Below are positions 6,321-10,509 of a stretch of 10,509 nucleotides of DNA, in pieces. Positions within the stretch are counted from its first letter, which is position 1. Every line of letters begins with the position of its first letter. A model generated the notes under the pieces. The model was not told the DNA's origin and made no database searches. It worked only from the letters and a program-made list of their open reading frames with translations. Position numbers and translations under genes: made by a program. This stretch comes from Gemmatimonadota bacterium (GTDB lineage: Bacteria > Gemmatimonadota > Gemmatimonadetes > Longimicrobiales > Gaopeijiaceae). The stretch covers positions 1 through 10,509 of the forward strand of contig SKZC01000127.1 of NCBI GenBank assembly GCA_007127575.1. Reading direction: 5' to 3'.

Positions 6321-8653
6321 GCCGAAGGTCCCGGTCGGATTCCGACCTGAAGTCGGTCCTGGAGACCCTCTCCACCCCGCCGGATGAGGGGTGGCTGGAC
6401 GTCCTCTTCCACCACGGTGCTCGCGTGGTGGTGTTCCTCCTTCTGGCCGGGGCCGTCACCCTCCTCTTTCCTCCCACTGGAGGGATGGACTTCGGGCGGT
6501 ATGAGTTGGGGATGGTGGCCGATGAGGACGTCATCGCCGAGGTGCCCTTCTCCGTCCCGAAATCCGATGAGGAGCTGGCCCGGGAGCGAACCGCCGCCGC
6601 CGCTGCGGTGCCCCCCACGTACGGGTGGGTGAGCGACGCCCACGAGGCCATGGAGGAGGACCTGTCCCGCTTCTTCAACACGGTGGAGGAGCTGGCGCAG
6701 GGGCCGGAGCCGGAGGGAAGGCTGGCGGCGGCTCTGGCGGACATGGGGCTGGCGGTCACGGCGGAGCAGAGAGAGCTCTTCCAGGAGGAGGAGACCCGGA
6801 ACGCCCTCCGCACGGCGGCGCTCCGGGCGGTAGAAGAGCTACTCCCCCTGGGGGTGATGGACGACGGGGACGCGGCGGACCCGCAGGTCACGACCCGGGT
6901 CCAGGTGAGGGAGGGAGACGAGGAGCGGTACGTGGCACGGGACTCCATCCTCTCGCCTCGGGAGTTCTACGACCGGTCCGACACGTACCTTCCGCCTGCG
7001 GCTCCGGGGCAGCTCCACGACGTCCTTCGCCTGGTCCTCATCCGTCACCTGGAGCCGTCCCTCCGCTACGACCAGGTCACGACGGAGCAGGACCGGGACC
7101 AGGCCCGGGCAGCGGTCTCCACCATCCGGACCACCATCCTGGCCGGCGAGGCCATCGTCCGGGCGAACCAGCAGGTGGGGAGCGAGGAGCTGGACCGCCT
7201 GCTGGCCTACGAGGACGAACTGGAGGCGAGGGGGCTTCTCGAGGAGCGGGCTCCGGAGATCCTCCCCATCGTGGGCGCCTTCCTGGTGAACCTCCTCATC
7301 CTGGGCATCTTCGGGCTCCTCCTTCGCTTCTTCCGCCCCGAGATCTACCGCGACTTCCGGTGGGTCCTCCTACAGGGAATCCTCATTCTCGCCTACGCCG
7401 GGGCCGGTGGACTCATCGCCCGGCACGGTCTCCCGGTGGAGCTCCTGCCGGTGGCTTTCCCCGCCCTGGCGGTAGCGGTACTCTGGGATGGGCGGATTGC
7501 CCTCTTCCTCACCCTGGTATTGGCGGTCCTCACTGGTGCCCAGCCGCCCTTCCAGGACGTGCACGCGTGGCTTCCGGTGCTGTTGGGGGGGTCGGCGGCG
7601 GCCCTCAGCGTCCGGGTGGTCCGGAGGCGGGCCCAGACGTGGATTTTCATCGCCATTATCGCCGCCACGTACGCCGCCCTTCTGGGGGCGCTGGGCCTTG
7701 TCTACGGAACAGAGCCGGCGACGATCCTCAGGTCCGTGGCCTGGGCTACGGGGAACACGGTGGTGAGCGCCATCCTGGCCATGGGCTTCCTTCCGGTCTT
7801 CGAGTGGTTCACCGGAATCATCACGGATCAAACGCTCCTGGAGTGGGCCGATCCCAACCGCCCTCTCCTGAAGCGCTTGGCCCTGGAGGCACCGGGGACG
7901 TACGCCCACACCATCAATGTGGCGAACCTGGGAGAGGCGGCGGCCGCAGCCATCGGGGCCAACGAGCTCCTCTGTCGGGTGGGCGTCTACTACCACGACG
8001 TGGGGAAGATGCTCAAGCCCCAGTACTACATCGAAAACCAGCCGGGTGGGAACCCGCACGACAAGCTGAAGCCGGCCACTTCGGCAGCCATCGTACGGGA
8101 GCACGTCACCGAAGGGCTCCGGCTCGCCAGAGAGGCGAAGCTCCCCGAGGTTCTCCAGGCCTTCATCCCCGAGCACCATGGCACGCAGGAGATCTCCTAC
8201 TTCCTGGATCGGGCCCGGGAGGAACGGGATGAAGGGGAACTGGAGCTGGAGCACTTCCGCTACCCGGGTCCCCGTCCCCGCTCCCGGGAGACGGCCATCG
8301 TCATGTTGGCGGACTCGGTGGAGTCGGCCACGCGCTCCATGCAAAACCCCACCCCCGAACGGATCCGCACTCTCATCGACGAAATGGTAGACGGAAAGAT
8401 CCGGGACGGGCAGTTGGACCACGCCCCGGTCACGCTCCGGGAGATCACCATCATCAAGGAGCAGTTCGCCAAGGTGCTGGCCGGGATGTACCATCACCGG
8501 ATCGACTACCCCGCCACCCGCCACCTTACGGACTCCCCATCCGAGGCTCCATCCGACGCCTCGTCCGAGGATGGGGCTGCCGGCCAGGGCGCCGATGAGG
8601 GTTCCCAGACGTCCTCAGGCTCGCCTGCGTCTGCGGAGAGCGGGCCGGAATGA
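6317..8653 (+). CDS. pgpH: 7TM-HD phosphohydrolase, predicted cyclic di-AMP phosphodiesterase PgpH
   Basis: 778-residue polytopic inner-membrane protein. A first transmembrane helix (about 36-51) is followed by a large extracytoplasmic 7TMR-HDED region (about 55-312), then a hydrophobic bundle of about six or seven helices (about 313-496), then a cytosolic HD domain (about 515-735). Putative metal ligands are H531 (TYAHTIN), H560-D561 (YYHDVGKM, codons 7994-7999), H596, H620-H621 (PEHHGT) and D666 (LADSVES). This matches the ligand pattern of Listeria PgpH, which hydrolyses c-di-AMP to pApA. The C-terminal 40 or so residues are a Ser/Ala/Glu/Pro-rich tail of low complexity. The GTG start has GAGGAG at 6306-6311, five bases upstream, and overlaps the phoH stop; its own stop overlaps ybeY. 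phoH-pgpH-ybeY is a known gene order in Firmicutes and elsewhere. The substrate is inferred from the family. Confidence 0.92.
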   Translation: MSRRSRSDSDLKSVLETLSTPPDEGWLDVLFHHGARVVVFLLLAGAVTLLFPPTGGMDFGRYELGMVADEDVIAEVPFSVPKSDEELARERTAAAAAVPPTYGWVSDAHEAMEEDLSRFFNTVEELAQGPEPEGRLAAALADMGLAVTAEQRELFQEEETRNALRTAALRAVEELLPLGVMDDGDAADPQVTTRVQVREGDEERYVARDSILSPREFYDRSDTYLPPAAPGQLHDVLRLVLIRHLEPSLRYDQVTTEQDRDQARAAVSTIRTTILAGEAIVRANQQVGSEELDRLLAYEDELEARGLLEERAPEILPIVGAFLVNLLILGIFGLLLRFFRPEIYRDFRWVLLQGILILAYAGAGGLIARHGLPVELLPVAFPALAVAVLWDGRIALFLTLVLAVLTGAQPPFQDVHAWLPVLLGGSAAALSVRVVRRRAQTWIFIAIIAATYAALLGALGLVYGTEPATILRSVAWATGNTVVSAILAMGFLPVFEWFTGIITDQTLLEWADPNRPLLKRLALEAPGTYAHTINVANLGEAAAAAIGANELLCRVGVYYHDVGKMLKPQYYIENQPGGNPHDKLKPATSAAIVREHVTEGLRLAREAKLPEVLQAFIPEHHGTQEISYFLDRAREERDEGELELEHFRYPGPRPRSRETAIVMLADSVESATRSMQNPTPERIRTLIDEMVDGKIRDGQLDHAPVTLREITIIKEQFAKVLAGMYHHRIDYPATRHLTDSPSEAPSDASSEDGAAGQGADEGSQTSSGSPASAESGPE
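8535..8576 (+). repeat. Hairpin-forming inverted repeat in the 3' end of pgpH
   Basis: CCCCATCC (8535-8542) pairs perfectly with GGATGGGG (8569-8576). Directly inside, GAGGC (8543-8547) pairs with GCCTC (8558-8562), leaving a 10-base loop and a 6-base bulge on the 3' side. It lies in the codons of the low-complexity tail, about 75 bases before the ybeY start. No T-run follows, so it is not an intrinsic terminator. It may be incidental to repeated Ser/Glu/Ala codons. Confidence 0.5.
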
Positions 8654-9108
8654 CGGAAGCCGGATCCGGTTCGATTTCCATCCATGTCAACGTTCCCGGC
8701 GCCTCCGAGGGCCAGGACGAGGTCCCCGACTCCCTGATCCGGGAGGGGGTTGTGCTCGCCCTTCAAGACGAGGGAGTGGAGGAGGGGGAGCTCTCCCTCA
8801 CCTTTGTGGATGACGCCACCATCCAGGAGCTGAACCGCACGCACCTGGGCCATGACCGACCCACCGACGTTCTGGCCTTCGCCCTTCACGCCGAGGGCGA
8901 TCCCCCCCTGGGCGACATCTACATCGGTCTGGAGCAGGCCCACCGCCAAGCCGAGGAGCGCGGGCTTTCCCCAGGTGAGGAGCTTCTTCGGCTGGCGATT
9001 CACGGAACCCTCCATGTGCTGGGGTACGACCATCCGGAGGGGGAGGGGCGAGAGGAGAGCACCCTCTTTCGGCGCCAGGAGTCGCTGATCTCACGGATCC
9101 TGAGGTGA
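8650..9108 (+). CDS. ybeY: Endoribonuclease YbeY (rRNA maturation factor)
   Basis: 152-residue cytosolic single-domain metalloprotein of the UPF0054/YbeY family. The zinc motif HGTLHVLGYDH supplies H118, H122 and H128. Upstream, the family block NRTHLGHDRPTDVLAF (62-77) and LGDIYIG (87-93) are both present, and the length is normal. YbeY acts in 16S rRNA 3'-end maturation and in quality control of defective ribosomes. Its ATG overlaps the pgpH stop (ATGA, 8650-8653) and its TGA overlaps the GTG of the next gene, so it is translated from a tightly coupled message. Being two genes downstream of phoH matches the conserved PhoH-YbeY partnership. No missing residues seen. Confidence 0.96.
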   Translation: MTEAGSGSISIHVNVPGASEGQDEVPDSLIREGVVLALQDEGVEEGELSLTFVDDATIQELNRTHLGHDRPTDVLAFALHAEGDPPLGDIYIGLEQAHRQAEERGLSPGEELLRLAIHGTLHVLGYDHPEGEGREESTLFRRQESLISRILR

Positions 9109-10509
9109 GGCAGGTCACGCGGAGTTGGCGCGTCCTTTTCCGCCTCCTTCCCTTCCTGGTGGCGTTCCTCCGGGACCGGAAGCGATGGATCGTTCTGGGG
9201 AGGCGCCCCAGCAGAAAGCCGGAGGTCCACGAGAAGCGGGCCCAACGTCTGGTGGCCACCCTGGCGGCGCTGGGGCCCACCTTCGTGAAGCTGGCCCAGG
9301 TGCTCAGCGCTCGTGCGGACATCGTCCCGGAGCCGTACCTCTCCGCCGTGGGCACCCTCCAGGATCACGTGCCGGCCGATCCCACCTCCGAGATCATCCG
9401 GGTGGTGGAGGGGGAGCTGGGGCGCTCCGTGGAGGAGGTGTTCCAGTCCTTTGAGGAGGAACCCATGGCGGCGGCCAGCCTGGGTCAGGTGCACCGAGCC
9501 CGGTTGGAGGGACGGGATGTGGTGGTCAAGGTCCTCCGTCCCGGGGTGGAGGACGCCGTGGCCCTGGATCTGGACATCTCCTTCCGGATCCTCTTCTGGC
9601 TGAACATCCTCTTCCCGAACCACCACGTGCACGCTCTCACCAACGTGGTCCGGGAGTTCTCCGTGCGGGTGGGTGAGGAGATGGACTTCCGATCCGAAGC
9701 CGCGAACATGGACCGCTTCCAGGAGCTGTTCCGGAACGATCCCACCGTGGACGTGCCGGAGGTGGTGGACGAACTCACCCGCAAGCGGGTCCTGGTGATG
9801 GAGTATCTCCAGGGAACGAAAGTGGACCGGCTCCACGACCGCTTCGCCTCGGGTGAGCTCACCCTGGAGAAGGTCATGGGCCGTCTCACTGACCTCTATC
9901 TCCGGATGATGATGGTGGACGGCTTTCTCCACGCCGATCCTCACCCGGGAAATCTCCTGGTGGATGCCCGAGGTAGGATCGTGGTTCTGGACTGGGGCAT
10001 GGTGTACCGGGTGCCCAAGTGGACCCGGGAGAAGATTCTGCGCATCGCCCTGGCGGTGGAGCGGGAGGATCTGGATGGGATCATCACCGGGATGTACCAG
10101 CTCGGGATGATCAACCCCGCCGTGGCTCGTGGAGAAGTCCGGGAGGCGGCGGCGGAAGTCCTTCAGATCCTGGGTCGGGCCCGTGACACCACGAGCCAGG
10201 AGCGGGTCCAGAAGGTGGTGCAGGAGATCCTGGACACCTTCTACACCTGGCCCCTCACCTTGCCCCAGGAGCTCGTCTACTTCTTCCGCACTGCCGTCCT
10301 CCTGGAGGGAGTGGCGGTTCGGTATGACTCGCACTTCGATGGGTTGGGACACATCCGGCGTACCATTGCCCGGGCGCGCAGGGAGATTGTCCTGGAGACC
10401 TCACGGGAGCCGGTGGCCCGGGCCAAAGACTTGCTGGGGGAAGCGAGTCACCTGGTCCGGTCAGTCCGGGACCTCCTTGTCCGGGCCGAGCGGGAGGAGC
10501 TTCGGGTCC
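9105..10509 (+). CDS. AarF/ABC1/UbiB family atypical kinase (3' end outside window)
   Basis: 468 codons are visible; the gene runs off the right edge, so any C-terminal membrane helices are not seen. The GTG start overlaps the ybeY stop (GTGA, 9105-9108). The N-terminus has a basic/hydrophobic helix (about 8-22). Family landmarks in order: GPTFVKLAQVLSARAD with K62 (the KxGQ region), LQDHVP (85-90), the Ala-rich nucleotide loop AAASLGQVH (122-130), VVVKVLRPG with K142 (codon 9528-9530), EMDFRSEAANM (192-202), HADPHPGNLLV (276-286) with D278 and N283, and VLDWGMV (294-300) with D296. Members help make or distribute quinones and related lipids, or act as atypical ATPases/kinases at membranes; which applies here cannot be read. 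Two oddities: the KxGQ glycine is Ala64, and the usual DFG is DWG. Confidence 0.93.
   Translation, partial: MRQVTRSWRVLFRLLPFLVAFLRDRKRWIVLGRRPSRKPEVHEKRAQRLVATLAALGPTFVKLAQVLSARADIVPEPYLSAVGTLQDHVPADPTSEIIRVVEGELGRSVEEVFQSFEEEPMAAASLGQVHRARLEGRDVVVKVLRPGVEDAVALDLDISFRILFWLNILFPNHHVHALTNVVREFSVRVGEEMDFRSEAANMDRFQELFRNDPTVDVPEVVDELTRKRVLVMEYLQGTKVDRLHDRFASGELTLEKVMGRLTDLYLRMMMVDGFLHADPHPGNLLVDARGRIVVLDWGMVYRVPKWTREKILRIALAVEREDLDGIITGMYQLGMINPAVARGEVREAAAEVLQILGRARDTTSQERVQKVVQEILDTFYTWPLTLPQELVYFFRTAVLLEGVAVRYDSHFDGLGHIRRTIARARREIVLETSREPVARAKDLLGEASHLVRSVRDLLVRAEREELRV

Noticed and set aside
7370..8524. 384-codon minus-strand open frame opposite pgpH
   Set aside because: Shadow of the HD and membrane regions of PgpH; no motif is seen in its own translation.
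9000..10352. 450-codon minus-strand open frame opposite the UbiB-like kinase
   Set aside because: His/Leu/Pro-rich translation without motifs, fully antisense to a conserved kinase.
1..10509. Search for an undescribed defence, mobile or biosynthetic system
   Set aside because: Every long coding frame is a recognisable housekeeping or envelope family, base use is even along the window, and there are no integrase, transposase, repeat-array or tRNA-adjacent signs of insertion.

Overview
The window is a GC-rich stretch (by eye about two thirds G+C) of ordinary bacterial chromosome. It is packed with housekeeping genes, most on the plus strand with stop and start codons overlapping. The gene set is a LytR_C-domain protein, a type I signal peptidase, RlmN, a bacterial-type AspRS, PhoH, a 7TM-HD phosphohydrolase of the PgpH type, YbeY and an AarF/UbiB kinase. 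Together with the codon use it suggests a diderm, high-GC lineage; Gemmatimonadota is my best guess, from general resemblance rather than a search.

Layout. Positions 1-36 are the last codons of a gene that looks like the C-terminus of pantothenate synthetase (panC). It overlaps a YqeK-like HD hydrolase (33-689). That gene overlaps a small membrane-anchored LytR_C-domain protein (679-1299), and after 63 bases comes signal peptidase I (lepB, 1363-2106). rlmN lies on the minus strand (2111-3193), converging on lepB with only 4 bases between the stop codons. A divergent intergenic region (3194-3456) separates rlmN from aspS (3457-5289). This is the only long non-coding stretch, and it holds a large dyad-symmetric element. 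After aspS come phoH (5310-6320), pgpH (6317-8653), ybeY (8650-9108) and an AarF/UbiB kinase (9105 to the window edge), the last four joined by 4-base overlaps.

How the genes fit together. The phoH-pgpH-ybeY run is a known conserved neighbourhood linked to rRNA processing (PhoH/YbeY) and, through PgpH, to cyclic di-AMP turnover. AspRS and RlmN also serve translation. YqeK (predicted Ap4A hydrolase) and PgpH (predicted c-di-AMP hydrolase) are two HD-domain enzymes for different di-adenosine nucleotides. LepB, the LytR_C protein, PgpH and UbiB are membrane-associated.

I see no mobile element, CRISPR array, tRNA, rRNA or convincing undescribed system. The best candidates for a second look are the 97-base element between rlmN and aspS, whose two perfect inverted repeats share one axis, the variant motifs in the UbiB-family kinase, and the stand-alone LytR_C protein. 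All family assignments come from motif reading without database searches.
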